Source: Bacteroidales bacterium (lineage in GTDB: Bacteria; Bacteroidota; Bacteroidia; Bacteroidales; UBA10428). Taken from it: DNA of 56,092 nt. A program made the position numbers and the translations under genes. Below the pieces are notes generated by a model. That model ran no database searches. It was not told the DNA's origin and saw nothing but the letters and a program-made list of their open reading frames with translations. The stretch is from positions 1 to 56,092 of the forward strand of contig JAFGSZ010000152.1 of assembly GCA_016934395.1 (NCBI GenBank), given 5' to 3'. This document shows positions 7,805 through 16,905 of this stretch, one piece after another (position 1 is the first letter of the stretch; each line of letters begins with the position of its first letter).

Positions 7805-9307
7805 TTAGTTGTTTGTCTTGGTTTCTTTTAAAATAATATCATGCGTTCCCCCTTCAATTATGCTTGTTGAAGACACTAATGTTATTTTTGCTACATTTTT
7901 TAGCTCAGGTATGGATAATGCGCCACAACTGCACATGGTGGATTTAATTTTACCTAAAGTAATTGCCAGATTGTCTTTCAGTTTACCGGCATAAGGCACA
8001 TAACTATCAACACCTTCTTCAAATTTAAGGCTGTCACTGTCTCCCAGATCATATCGCTGCCAATTTCTTGCCCGGTTTGATCCTTCTCCCCAATACTCTT
8101 TCACGTATGTTCCACCCACCATTAATTTTTTTGACGGGCTTTCATCAAAACGGGCAAAATATCTTCCCATCATTAAAAAATCTGCCCCCATAGCCAATGC
8201 AAGCACCATATGATAATCCTGCACAATTCCACCGTCAGAACAAATAGGAACATAAAGCCCATTTTTTGCGAAATATTCATCACGGGCTTTGGCTACTTCG
8301 ATTAATGCTGTAGCCTGGCCTCTACCGATTCCTTTCTGTTCGCGGGTTATGCAAATTGAACCTCCGCCAATTCCAACCTTTACAAAATCAGCGCCAGCCC
8401 CGGCTAAATAGTTAAAACCGTCATAGTCTATTATATTTCCGGCACCAATTTTAATTTTATCCCCGTAAGTTTTCTTTACAAATTTAATGGTATCTTTTTG
8501 CCATTCCGAGAAACCATCGGATGAATCAATACACAATACATCGGCGCCGGCATCCACCAATTCAGGAATACGTTCAGTATAATCTCTGGTATTCACACCT
8601 GCCCCAACCAATAATCTTTTATGGATATCTGTTAATTCGTTTGGATTATTTTTGTGATTATCGTAATCTTTTCTAAAAACAAAATATTTTAAATGCTGCT
8701 CATCATCTATAATCGGAAGCGCATTTAATTTTTTCTCCCAGATAATATCATTGGCCTCGTCCAGACTAATCCCGTATTGTCCTGTAATCAGTTTTGAATA
8801 TGGTGTCATAAAATCCTTTACTTTTTTATCCGGATTATCTCTGCCCGGGCGATAATCCCTGCTTGTTACCAAGCCAAGAAGTTTGCCGTTAAACTTGCCA
8901 TCTTCGGTAATACCTATTGTTGAGAAACCAGTCCTGTCCTTTAGTTCAATCACATCTTTTAATGTTTGTTCAGGAGTAAGATTGGCATCGCTAATTACAA
9001 ATCCGGCTTTGTATTTTTTTACTTTCCTCACCATCTCAGCCTGATCTTCGATTGACTGAGAACTAAAAATAAATGAAAGACCACCGTTCCTTGCCAGGGC
9101 AACAGCCATATTATCATCAGATACCGATTGCATTATTGCCGAAACAAACGGAATGTTTAAAACTATATCGGAGATCTCTCCTTTGTTATGTTTGGCCAGC
9201 GGCGTTTTTAAACTTATTCTGTCAGGAATACAATCCTTTGAAGTTAAACCCGGTATTAATATATACTCGCTAAATGTTCTTGAAATATCATCAAAAATTT
9301 GTGCCAT
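7805..9307 (-). CDS. guaB: IMP dehydrogenase
   Basis: A cytoplasmic TIM-barrel enzyme oxidising IMP to XMP, the committed step to GMP. I start at the ATG ending at 9307 (MAQIFDD), nine codons inside the longest frame, because homologues begin there. It contains two CBS domains inserted in the barrel (about residues 95-225; [18 protein letters not shown]), the NAD-binding CIDSSDG, the catalytic loop [11 protein letters not shown] with Cys319, GGIVQDYH, and a flap with RNWQRYD. CBS domains and the flap argue against GMP reductase. The catalytic loop has Gly where most IMPDHs have Pro (GIGPGS), and the sequence belongs to a divergent IMPDH branch, so kinetics may differ. It is monocistronic by spacing. 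Confidence 0.88.
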   Translation of the reverse strand: MAQIFDDISRTFSEYILIPGLTSKDCIPDRISLKTPLAKHNKGEISDIVLNIPFVSAIMQSVSDDNMAVALARNGGLSFIFSSQSIEDQAEMVRKVKKYKAGFVISDANLTPEQTLKDVIELKDRTGFSTIGITEDGKFNGKLLGLVTSRDYRPGRDNPDKKVKDFMTPYSKLITGQYGISLDEANDIIWEKKLNALPIIDDEQHLKYFVFRKDYDNHKNNPNELTDIHKRLLVGAGVNTRDYTERIPELVDAGADVLCIDSSDGFSEWQKDTIKFVKKTYGDKIKIGAGNIIDYDGFNYLAGAGADFVKVGIGGGSICITREQKGIGRGQATALIEVAKARDEYFAKNGLYVPICSDGGIVQDYHMVLALAMGADFLMMGRYFARFDESPSKKLMVGGTYVKEYWGEGSNRARNWQRYDLGDSDSLKFEEGVDSYVPYAGKLKDNLAITLGKIKSTMCSCGALSIPELKNVAKITLVSSTSIIEGGTHDIILKETKTNN

Positions 9308-9709
9308 AAAAATATCTTTTGAAAAATTTTGCAAACTTAAATAAAATTAACAAATAGTATTTATTAATCCCTTTTGCTGTTAGTTTGTTGTGCTCCAAAA
9401 CAGTTTATTACAAATATTTTTTCTCTGCATCAATTATAGGTGTGTAACCCATATAAACAGCCATCCTAAACAGGGCCTATATTTCTTTTCTATCTGCTCC
9501 CTTTCCTTTTGAAGTTATTGTTTTTGCTTTCCCGAATTCTTAGTTAAAAGTAAGAAATAATCACAGCGTGTGCAAAAATTTGTGTGCTGTATTATTGGTT
9601 TCTGAAGGCATTTAATTTGTGGCTGAAAGAAAAAACCGGTGTAATTTATGGATTGGTAAGATGGGGAATCAGACAACATACATTCAGAATATACAACAAT
9701 AAAATTTTG
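9308..9709. other. Intergenic region upstream of guaB
   Basis: No gene seen. A segment near 9541-9561 (AGTTAAAAGTAAGAAATAAT) is nearly repeated at about 25840-25860, but both lie in low-complexity A+T-rich DNA. The stretch presumably holds the guaB promoter; I could not identify a convincing -33/-7 pair. Confidence 0.3.
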
Positions 9710-10228
9710 TCAGCCGGGAATGTTGTTTATTGGTTTGTATTCATTTTCTAACATTGAATATATTCTTTGAGACCGGTAACTGTTTCCTGTTTTACTATTC
9801 TCACGTAATGTGCCTTCTTTAATAAATCCTTCGGATTCATACAATTTTATAGCCCTGGTATTGTCATCATAAACATCCAGCCATAATCTGTGAAATTTGA
9901 GTTTTTCAAAACAGAGTTTTTTTATTAATCTCACGGTTTCTCTGCCAAATCCCAATCCTTTGTCATTTATAGTTATTCGTCTAAATTCCAGCACTCTGTT
10001 CGGATTGGTTATTCCAAAAATTATCACATGACCTGTTATTATATCATTATCCAAACGCCTGATTGACAAATGCAAACAATTTTCGTCTTCAAGAAGTTCC
10101 AAATGTTTCTCTTTTGAGTAATTGTGCACAAATTGATTATTTGAATTTTCAAATTCGATAATCTTATCAACATCTGAGAACATGGTATTACTCATTTTTA
10201 TCCTGTTTCCGACTAACTCAATATGCAT
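9710..10228 (-). CDS. GNAT family N-acetyltransferase (RimJ/RimL-like)
   Basis: A 172-aa single-domain GNAT. The acetyl-CoA loop is GLGFGRETVRLI (about 92-103), followed by RLWLDVYDDNTRAIKLYESEGF, the family-typical beta5-alpha4 block found in RimJ/RimL-type and spermidine-type enzymes, then EGTLRE. Such proteins acetylate amino groups of proteins, small amines or antibiotics; the substrate cannot be deduced. It has no signal peptide, so is cytoplasmic. It is transcribed alone. The pseudogene immediately upstream is on the same strand but 97 nt away. Confidence 0.85.
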   Translation of the reverse strand: MHIELVGNRIKMSNTMFSDVDKIIEFENSNNQFVHNYSKEKHLELLEDENCLHLSIRRLDNDIITGHVIIFGITNPNRVLEFRRITINDKGLGFGRETVRLIKKLCFEKLKFHRLWLDVYDDNTRAIKLYESEGFIKEGTLRENSKTGNSYRSQRIYSMLENEYKPINNIPG

Positions 10229-10325
10229 TGTATATTCCTCCCTTTATGTTGTTATGTCTAATAAACTTGCTTAAAACATGATATTTGAAGACATTACTCT
10301 ATATCACAAAACTACAATTTTATGT

Positions 10326-10871
10326 TTAATGTAATTCCGCCATCCTCAAAAGCTCAAGGGTTGTTTTCCAGTTTCGAGTGGTTGCCCCGACATTCAATTT
10401 TTTCTCAAGAAATGAATTATTTAATTTTGTTCTGCCATAACCGTTAGGACAATACAAATACACGGCTTTATCTGTTAAAAAAATAGCTTCTCCTTCTGCC
10501 TGTTTTTGCCGGATACTTTCCTGGTTAATGTTTACAGGTGGGGAAGATAAAAAGGTAACGTGCAAAAAACTGATGTCTTTTAACGGATCTGAAATAAAGG
10601 GATTGTTATTAATTATTGCCTGTAAATCTTCAATAGACAAAACAATTACAGGAACTTCAAAACCAAACTGTTTAATAATTTGCGTTGAGATTATTTGTTC
10701 CAGCTCTCATTGCCCGGATTGTATATACTGAAAAACCACATTCCCGCTTTGTATATAGGTCTGCACATGTTCAAAATGTAATGTTTCGTACATTTTTTTC
10801 AGGGCTTCCATTTTTATGGGTTTTTGTCCGCTTACATTAATGCCCCGTAATATTGAAATATAGCTTTTCAT
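10326..10871 (-). pseudogene. DUF1697 family protein, disrupted by an in-frame stop
   Basis: Translating from the ATG at 10871 gives a typical DUF1697 start (YISILRGINVSG, YIQSGNVVF) that runs 54 codons to a TGA at 10709-10707, then continues in the same frame (ELEQII ... FGFEVPV) to the natural end at 10326. The second part ends with LNNSFLEKKL and ATTRNWKTT, the conserved C-terminus of the family. The total would be 181 codons, normal for DUF1697, whose function is unknown. One nonsense change separates an intact gene from this one, so either a recent pseudogene or a sequencing error. Internal initiation downstream would lose the most conserved segment. Confidence 0.85.
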
Positions 10872-11135
10872 GTGGTGGTGTTTGGTTTAACCATTTTGAA
10901 TCTAATCCATATACCATAACAGGTGGTCAATACTTCCGGAACACCTTCTTCACAGATTGTTGGTATTTTTAATAAACTTCTTTTGCCAAAAAGCAGGCGT
11001 AAATTTATTAGTTATAAACTCCAATCCCCCGCCAAATATTATTAATTGAAAGTTAAGTATTAAATATTAAACTACACTATACACCATTAAACAATATAAT
11101 ACAATAATAAACAGTATTTATATAAAATAAATAAT

Positions 11136-11143
11136 TATATTTG
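11136..11143 (+). promoter_or_regulatory. Promoter -7 box
   Basis: TATATTTG matches the TAnnTTTG -7 consensus. It overlaps the first codon of the longest open frame (a TTG at 11141), which argues that translation really begins at the ATG at 11168, giving a leader of about 18 nt. No clear -33 TTTG is present at the usual distance. Confidence 0.5.
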
Positions 11144-11167
11144 TACTCCAACCAAAAATCATTTGAT

Positions 11168-11956
11168 ATGAAAAATTCAAATGGAATAAAAGAAGTATTT
11201 AGAATATTCCAAAATACGGAATCTTATTTTAGCGAAAGAAACACCCTGCAATCCAATAAGCTAATTTTTAATCAGCTATTAATTATCTGCAGTTTTACTT
11301 TTATATATGGAATTGTGATGGGCAGTTACCATAGTTTTATGCAATCCATTGCTGCAGGATTAAAAGTTATCGTTCTTTTTCTGGGAACCCTGTTAATCTG
11401 TTTCCCCTCATTTTTTGTTATTCAACAGGTACTGGGTTCAAAAATGAGCCTCAGGCAAATGATAATTATTGTATTAAGCGGATTTGTTCTTACCTCTGCC
11501 ATAGCATTATCTTTCTCACCCATTATTATTTTCTTTCAGATCACAGGGGGCAATTATCATTTTTTACAACTTCTCCATGTAATCATTTTTTTATTCTCGG
11601 GTATTTTTGGAATGAAACTTATGATTGATGCATTAAAGATTGCCTGTGAGAAAAAAAGTATTTATCCCCAGATCGGGGTTACTGTGTTTAGAATCTGGAT
11701 CATTATTCTGGCATTTGTCGGCATACAATTATCCTGGAACTTAAGACCGTTTTTGTGTAATAAAAATGAAGATTTTAAACTTTTCAGAAAATATGAAGGT
11801 AATTTTTATACGGCAATTGTGTATTCAGTCGATCAAATATTGTCAAAGAAAGATGCTCCGGTAAAGAACGAAATCAGGAAACCTTACATTTACTTTGATT
11901 CAACCAAAACAATATTAAGTGATAGTACAAAAATTTTAAATCTTTTGGAGAAATAG
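11168..11956 (+). CDS. Multi-pass inner membrane protein of unknown function
   Basis: A 262-aa membrane protein. About six hydrophobic segments are visible (near residues 35-55, 65-90, 100-122, 128-150, 178-195 in this numbering), followed by a soluble tail of about 65 residues that begins RPFLCNKNEDFKLF. I do not recognise the family with confidence. The ATG at 11168 is preferred over the upstream TTG because a -7 box overlaps the latter. Only 3 nt separate it from the HTH gene downstream, so the two are co-transcribed and may form a membrane sensor/regulator pair. Confidence 0.75.
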   Translation: MKNSNGIKEVFRIFQNTESYFSERNTLQSNKLIFNQLLIICSFTFIYGIVMGSYHSFMQSIAAGLKVIVLFLGTLLICFPSFFVIQQVLGSKMSLRQMIIIVLSGFVLTSAIALSFSPIIIFFQITGGNYHFLQLLHVIIFLFSGIFGMKLMIDALKIACEKKSIYPQIGVTVFRIWIIILAFVGIQLSWNLRPFLCNKNEDFKLFRKYEGNFYTAIVYSVDQILSKKDAPVKNEIRKPYIYFDSTKTILSDSTKILNLLEK

Positions 11957-11959
11957 CAT

Positions 11960-12157
11960 ATGGAGGCAGATATAATGACTCTTGAAGAGGTGGCAAAATA
12001 TTTAAAACTTAAACCCCAAACAATCTATACCTGGGCACAAAACGGGAAAATTCCGGCAGCAAAATTAGGTAAGGAATGGAGATTCAGAAAATCTGTTATC
12101 GATAAATGGTTTAATCAACATATTGATGATAAGTTTTCAGAACATCTTAAACCATAG
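11960..12157 (+). CDS. Excisionase/AlpA-type helix-turn-helix protein
   Basis: A 65-aa protein that is essentially one winged-helix domain: MTLEEVAKYLKLKPQTIYTW then GKIPAAKLGKEWRFRKSVIDKW, the hallmark of the MerR-like 'excisionase family' (HTH_17). These bind DNA as recombination directionality factors or small transcription regulators. There is no integrase nearby; with the membrane protein 3 nt upstream, a regulatory role is more likely than excision. It could start at ATG 11960 or at the internal ATG at 11975 (MTLEEV). Confidence 0.85.
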   Translation: MEADIMTLEEVAKYLKLKPQTIYTWAQNGKIPAAKLGKEWRFRKSVIDKWFNQHIDDKFSEHLKP

Positions 12158-12477
12158 CTGTCTCAAATTATCTGCTGCAACCAGACCTGTCCCCGGCCAA
12201 ACTTTTTTTATGACCCTCAGCTAAACCTGAAAACATTTATTGTTGCATCCCTTATAAACATTTTATTTATTAATGTATCGTCACTATTATAACACCATCA
12301 ATCTAAAGGTAATGAAAAATCAATTGTTTACCCCAACCCCTGAAGGGAGCAATTGATATTATCTACACCCTTTAGGGCTGGGGCAAATAGAGAGAATAAT
12401 TAGAGATTTCTGGTACAATTGTGACGAATCATAAAAGTTTTTATCTCTTTTAAGATTTAGTCGAAGTAATTACATAT
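12158..12477. other. Intergenic region with a REP-like inverted repeat
   Basis: No gene. The stretch separates the convergent HTH gene and the membrane protein gene at 12478-13164. It contains the inverted repeat listed at 12331-12383. Confidence 0.4.
12331..12383. repeat. REP-like inverted repeat (CCCC...GGGG)
   Basis: CCCCAACCCCTGAAGGG on the left and CCCTTTAGGGCTGGGG on the right form an imperfect inverted repeat, each arm itself partly self-complementary. Located between convergent genes, it may act as a bidirectional transcription stop or be a dispersed palindrome of the genome. Confidence 0.6.
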
Positions 12478-13164
12478 TTACTTTTTAATAACCTTATTGT
12501 CAATATCGTAAGCAATTCCGGCGATATAGGAATAATTTATCAGGAAAAGCGCCACAAACAGAAATGACCAGCAGATAATTAATATTTTATCAGGATCATA
12601 CATTCCGGGAACATATCCAAAAACCGAAATTTCTAACCCGATAATAAAAAAGGAAGCAGTGACTATTGTAGCAGACAACCAGGTTTTCGAAAGCATTTTT
12701 CTTACTTTCAGGGGAAGCGCTTTTATCCATCTATGGTTTTCTGTATTCATTTTCCGGGCATAAAGCCAGGTAAGTATATAAAACGGGATATGTCCGATTC
12801 CACCTCCGGTCAAAGTCAGGATAACGAATAGTATTAAAAAAATTACCGGTCCGTGTTTTTTATCTATATAAAAGAGGGTCCACCAAATAATAGCTGTGCT
12901 CACGAGTATTGCAGCAATGCCAGTGATTAGAAAATTGGGAATCAGGGTAAAGGCCCCATCGCTTCCATTTGGCCACATTCTTTGTGCCTCTCCTATTGAA
13001 TCGATAAACATTTTACCTGTGGAGGTATTGCCCTGAAGGATTTCGAAAAATCCGTGATGCATTCCGGAAATCGCCAGTGTAATGCCCAGTATGGTGGTGA
13101 TTACCCTTCGGGCTTTTATTTGTAGTTTTTCTGACAGGGTTTCTTTTAAAATTGTTGTTTTCAT
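12478..13164 (-). CDS. Multi-pass membrane protein of unknown function
   Basis: A 228-aa protein starting at the internal ATG ending at 13164 (MKTTILKETL), chosen because the preceding 19 codons of the open frame look non-coding. Six hydrophobic segments are visible (ITTILGITLAISG, FLITGIAAILVSTAIIWWTLFYI, GPVIFLILFVILTLTGG, FYILTWLYA, ATIVTASFFIIGLEI, ILIICWSFLFVALFLI). A MHHGFFEILQGN segment follows the first helix and a WPNG motif lies in the first loop; both look conserved but do not identify a family for me. The gene is isolated. Confidence 0.7.
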   Translation of the reverse strand: MKTTILKETLSEKLQIKARRVITTILGITLAISGMHHGFFEILQGNTSTGKMFIDSIGEAQRMWPNGSDGAFTLIPNFLITGIAAILVSTAIIWWTLFYIDKKHGPVIFLILFVILTLTGGGIGHIPFYILTWLYARKMNTENHRWIKALPLKVRKMLSKTWLSATIVTASFFIIGLEISVFGYVPGMYDPDKILIICWSFLFVALFLINYSYIAGIAYDIDNKVIKK

Positions 13165-13251
13165 TTTTATATTATTTAAGATTTTACTTAAAAACATCAT
13201 TGCTGTTAAGGATAAAGACATGCTCCGTTTTAGCGTTCAAGCCGTGCAGGC

Positions 13252-13284
13252 TTTTACTTTTTTTCTACAGCAAAAAAAAGTAAA
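13252..13284. repeat. T-tract/A-tract hairpin within a dispersed-repeat-like segment
   Basis: TTTACTTTTTTT (13253-13264) pairs perfectly with AAAAAAAGTAAA (13273-13284) around an 8-nt loop. The region 13220-13480 has no credible gene and resembles a non-coding interspersed element. The copy number in the genome cannot be told from this window. Confidence 0.5.
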
Positions 13285-13542
13285 CAAAAAATGCCGCCGC
13301 TACCATGAAGTTCCTAAAAATCAAATTGTTTGTCTAAGATCCGGAAACTCGCTACACTCAAACAACCCGGATTTTTTAACAACAACCAACTTGATTTTCT
13401 TAACGGAATTTCCCGAAGGCGGAAAGCAATCACCTGATTACAAATCACAATTGCAAACCAATAAGAAAAAGACATATTAGGATTATTATAAATTTTAACA
13501 GAACACCATTATAAAAAAATCTATTTCTAACCATTGCCTGCT

Positions 13543-14187
13543 TTAAAATTTATAACCAACCTGCAATACCGGACTGGGAACATAACTTTTATATTGTGCA
13601 TCAATAATTTTAAAATTATCAGGCACATTCCCGTTATAGGGCCAATAGCTATACTCACCACCCACTTCAAGGTAGAAAGGTTTTTTAAACAGGCTGATAT
13701 CGAAATGATATCCAATACGTGTGGCACATAATACCATAAATCCTGTTCCTGTTTTATTTTTAGTATTATCATAGTAATCTAATAGTAAAGGATTAATAAT
13801 TTGATCGATAAATAGTTTTTTCCAGAAGTAATGCTGATACGCCAATACCACTCCATACGAAAGTACATGTCCCGGATAGGTAACAGGATCAGACCATGAG
13901 GCAGACATTGGAGATGTATACTTGTATATATTCACTCCCACAATAAGATCGTTTTTTGGATTGAGCCGGCGCCCGTAATCTATTTCGAAGAAAAAGGTGT
14001 TATCATCAGGTATCAGTGAAGACAATACAAAAACAGAAGTCGCCAGGTAATTTTTCTTTTCCTGCGAATTATCTTCCTTGAAAGACACCGCTTTCTGGCT
14101 GTATCCATTTTGTGCAATTGCCAGGATCGCTGTTGCATAAATGAGGGTTACGATAATTATTTTAGTGTTAAATTTTATAGCATCCAT
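13543..14187 (-). CDS. Outer-membrane beta-barrel-like protein
   Basis: A 214-aa protein beginning at the ATG ending at 14187 (MDAIKFN), which has a strong GGAGG seven bases upstream, unusual in Bacteroidota and decisive for this start. The N-terminal signal peptide ends near GYSQ-K. The mature part has alternating hydrophobic strands (FFFEIDYGRRL, DLIVGVNIYKY, LSYGVVLAYQHYF, FMVLCATRIGYHF, FYLEVGGEYSYW) and ends VLQVGYKF, an aromatic C-terminus typical of outer-membrane barrels. Function unknown. The START-like gene lies 25 nt upstream, so they form an operon. Confidence 0.7.
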   Translation of the reverse strand: MDAIKFNTKIIIVTLIYATAILAIAQNGYSQKAVSFKEDNSQEKKNYLATSVFVLSSLIPDDNTFFFEIDYGRRLNPKNDLIVGVNIYKYTSPMSASWSDPVTYPGHVLSYGVVLAYQHYFWKKLFIDQIINPLLLDYYDNTKNKTGTGFMVLCATRIGYHFDISLFKKPFYLEVGGEYSYWPYNGNVPDNFKIIDAQYKSYVPSPVLQVGYKF

Positions 14188-14212
14188 AATATTTCCTCCC
14201 CATAGTTGGTGC

Positions 14213-14848
14213 TTAATAACTGATCTGATTATACTTGTAAAACACATTTCTGAAGCCTTCCAGTTCCTCCTGTAAGTGGCCTTCCCACTCTGCTTTTGCC
14301 TTCTTACCCCCTAAAATTCTTCCGATCATTTTATAGATGTAATTGGGCATTTGCATAACAATGGTAAACCTGAGTTCAGATTTTTGAATTCCCACATCGT
14401 TAAAATCGACATATACATAGGTATTACATGTATTTTCCCGCGTCCCCTTTTTTGTTTTAACCCTTATTACAGTGGGTTCAGACGATTTAAATATCAGCCT
14501 GCCGGGTATTACCTGCTCTACCAGGTAATCATGATGAATCATCTGATTCTCTTCCCCTTCCCTGCAATAGATCGTTGTTCCTTCTCTAATACTGTCGGAA
14601 TTGAGCAGTACAAATTCGTGGTGTTTTCCGGCAGTCTGTGAATAAATCTCATGATAATGATGTATATAATATTGGTATACCTCTTCCGATGAAGCATCAA
14701 TCATCAGGGAATCGCTCATTATAAATGAGTTCGGTTTAAACCTTTCTGCATAAAGCTTCACCATGTTCTTCCTGCTGATTAAAATCAGAATTACAAGTAT
14801 TGCCAGTACATTTGCCGATACAAAAAGGATAATTTTCTTTGTTTTCAT
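14213..14848 (-). CDS. Membrane-anchored START/SRPBCC-like protein
   Basis: A 211-aa protein with one N-terminal transmembrane helix (residues 6-24) and a soluble domain that starts IDASSEEVYQYYIHHYHEIY, reminiscent of the SRPBCC/polyketide-cyclase fold (first strand and helix), continues with GTTIYCREGEEN and PGRLIF, and ends in a long helix (GGKKAKAEWEGHLQEELEGF). Such domains bind hydrophobic ligands or lipids. It is co-transcribed with the beta-barrel gene downstream, pointing to an envelope role. The assignment is by fold pattern only. Confidence 0.6.
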   Translation of the reverse strand: MKTKKIILFVSANVLAILVILILISRKNMVKLYAERFKPNSFIMSDSLMIDASSEEVYQYYIHHYHEIYSQTAGKHHEFVLLNSDSIREGTTIYCREGEENQMIHHDYLVEQVIPGRLIFKSSEPTVIRVKTKKGTRENTCNTYVYVDFNDVGIQKSELRFTIVMQMPNYIYKMIGRILGGKKAKAEWEGHLQEELEGFRNVFYKYNQISY

Positions 14849-14970
14849 ACTATCCGGTATTTAATGAGTAAAAAAATTACACGGCAAATCAACGACAAAT
14901 AGAGGCATGCGTCTTTGCAAAGTATACTTTGCTCAGGTCAAAGTATAATTCAGTTAGCGGGAAGAATGAA

Positions 14971-15990
14971 TTAACTGGTGGTTTTAATATAATCGGAAGG
15001 TGTGAGCCCGGTTACCTTTTTAAAAGCCCTGTTAAAAGCCGATAGACTGTTAAAACCACAATCATAGGCAACACTGGCTATAGTAAACCCCTTTTGGACC
15101 TTTAAACTTATTTGTTCTTTTGCAAGGTTTATACGAAAGGTATTAATAAAGTCCCTGAAATTTGAATGTGCATTCTGGTTAATTACCTGCGAGAGGGTAT
15201 TTACCTGCATCGTGGTTTTTTTTGCCAGGGTATTAAGTGTAAGGTCCGGATCGAGATACAATTCTTTTTCGTTGATGAAATGGGAAACATTGGTAAATAG
15301 TTCACGGGATGTTTCTTCATCAATTCCTGTAAATTTATATTTATCCTTTTCAATGTTTGGCTCTTTAATTTTTAAAAACATCAGGTAATATACAAAGGCT
15401 GAATAGAATGTTGTTTCAAACAGGTGGTGTTCAATGTGTGTTATCCCCGATACGGGAAACTGGATCCATAAGGCTGCAAATACCGGAAACAGGTAATAGA
15501 TAATATAAAACTGTTTATTCTTTTGAAGATATAATTTTCGAACAGATAAATACGGTTTAATACAAATTAAAATATAGGCGAGGGATTGAAAACCCACCAG
15601 ATAAATCACGATCCATTCTTTAATGCCATAGTTGTTAAAATTATATTTAAGCAGACCAAGGATCAGCCAGGGTAAAAAATGAAAAAGAAACTGTTTTGGC
15701 CATATGAGCAGTTGCGGATTAAGCATTTTTTTTATGAATAAATACATGGCCGGTCCCTGACTGTATATTCCAATGAGATAAAGATTATGATAATAAGGTG
15801 AAAATTCCAGACCTAAAAGCTCCAGCACTGTTTTTGTAATCTGAAGCACAAATCCAAGGAGAATAATCTGAAGAAATAGTGTGGAATAGTTCGATTGGCT
15901 TCGGGTAAAATTCAAATAAATTATAAACGCCATGGAATTAAATACTCCCAATCCGCTAAAAACCAGTATAACAATTTGCCATGGTAACAT
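14971..15990 (-). CDS. AraC-family regulator with N-terminal membrane domain
   Basis: A 339-aa protein. The first ~210 residues contain about six to seven hydrophobic helices. The C-terminal ~100 residues are an AraC DNA-binding domain: NTFRINLAKEQI, then the second helix-turn-helix ASVAYDCGFNSLSAFNRAFKKVTGLTPSDY. Membrane-embedded AraC regulators are common in Bacteroidota and probably respond to envelope or extracellular signals. It is not obviously coupled to a target; the START-like/barrel operon downstream on the same strand, 122 nt away, is one candidate. Confidence 0.88.
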   Translation of the reverse strand: MLPWQIVILVFSGLGVFNSMAFIIYLNFTRSQSNYSTLFLQIILLGFVLQITKTVLELLGLEFSPYYHNLYLIGIYSQGPAMYLFIKKMLNPQLLIWPKQFLFHFLPWLILGLLKYNFNNYGIKEWIVIYLVGFQSLAYILICIKPYLSVRKLYLQKNKQFYIIYYLFPVFAALWIQFPVSGITHIEHHLFETTFYSAFVYYLMFLKIKEPNIEKDKYKFTGIDEETSRELFTNVSHFINEKELYLDPDLTLNTLAKKTTMQVNTLSQVINQNAHSNFRDFINTFRINLAKEQISLKVQKGFTIASVAYDCGFNSLSAFNRAFKKVTGLTPSDYIKTTS

Positions 15991-16116
15991 CTGGCAGAAT
16001 TATGTTTTACGTTTTACAATATAATCGAATGGCATTTTAAAACGCACCAAAATCAATTTACAGTAAACATAATTAAAAGCTCTAAATTTCGCAAACCACT
16101 GATTGCTAAACCGGTT

Positions 16117-16905
16117 TTATAAATTTATTCCGGTTTCGATATTTTTCGACAACTCGCTTATAAAGCGTGCCATGGGCGCACCGTCAATTACATCATGATC
16201 CGAAAGAATGGTCATATTGAGAATTTCCCTGATTTTTATGTTGTTATCAACTACTGCCGGCTTTTTCGTTATCGGACTTATTCCAAAACATATCGGATGG
16301 ACCGATATGGGTATAAACCAACCCTTTACTTTTCCCTCTGTTCCGAGTGAAGTAAATGCCACATTTCCCATTTTTTTAAAAGCAAGTTTTGGATGTTTCA
16401 ATACATATTTCCACACATAACTTCTCATAAATCCCGGAAGCAGATAGTATAACTTTTCTAATCGTGCAGCCTTTCTCTGAAGTACGATGTCTTTATTTGA
16501 AAGTTTCATATTTCTGGCATCAACAATCTGTTTGTTTATAGATTCAACAGGTATTTCATTTGCTTTTTCAATGATCAACGGAACAGGTACTTTTTCACCA
16601 TCCAAATCTTTTTCAACAACAATAGAAATATTGATATCCTCAAAAATCATCAGCTTATTTTTCCCGCTTAAGTAAGAGGATGCCGTTTCGTATTTTTTAA
16701 TGGTAGAACCGATCACGCTTATTAACCATGCTGTAAATGAAATTTTAGCGCTCTTCCCCTTATTGTAATGTTTTATTTTTTCGCGGCTTTCTGTTACATC
16801 CAGTTCAATGAGTCCGGCTACATGATGTTTCCGTTTTCCGGTCTCACAAACATCAATGGTGGCTATTCTTGAAGCCGGAAATTTTTGAGTTTTATATTTT
16901 AACAT
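16117..16905 (-). CDS. Stand-alone 2-oxoacid dehydrogenase E2-type acyltransferase domain
   Basis: A 262-aa protein homologous to the catalytic domain of dihydrolipoyl acyltransferases/chloramphenicol acetyltransferases. The C-terminal motif SDHDVIDGAP (His237, Asp241, Gly242) is the HxxxDG active site, and GNVAFTSLG corresponds to the core strand. It lacks lipoyl and E1/E3-binding domains, so it cannot work as a normal E2 and more likely acylates a small molecule. Its ATG follows the stop codon of the GH2 gene with no gap (TAA-ATG), indicating translational coupling. The metabolic link between them is not evident. Confidence 0.8.
   Translation of the reverse strand: MLKYKTQKFPASRIATIDVCETGKRKHHVAGLIELDVTESREKIKHYNKGKSAKISFTAWLISVIGSTIKKYETASSYLSGKNKLMIFEDINISIVVEKDLDGEKVPVPLIIEKANEIPVESINKQIVDARNMKLSNKDIVLQRKAARLEKLYYLLPGFMRSYVWKYVLKHPKLAFKKMGNVAFTSLGTEGKVKGWFIPISVHPICFGISPITKKPAVVDNNIKIREILNMTILSDHDVIDGAPMARFISELSKNIETGINL

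Noticed and set aside
7805-9307. GMP reductase as an alternative to IMP dehydrogenase
   Set aside because: CBS domains and a flap segment are present, which GMP reductases lack.
9541-9561. Near-repeat with about 25840-25860 (AAAAGTAAGAAATAAT)
   Set aside because: Short and A+T-rich; may be chance in low-complexity DNA.
13082-13480. 132-codon plus-strand ORF
   Set aside because: It starts antisense inside a membrane-protein gene and continues into a poly-A/T repeat; no protein-like pattern.
16117-16905. Chloramphenicol acetyltransferase as a possible call
   Set aside because: The HxxxDG motif is shared, but the sequence is closer to E2 catalytic domains and lacks the CAT-specific N-terminal pattern.
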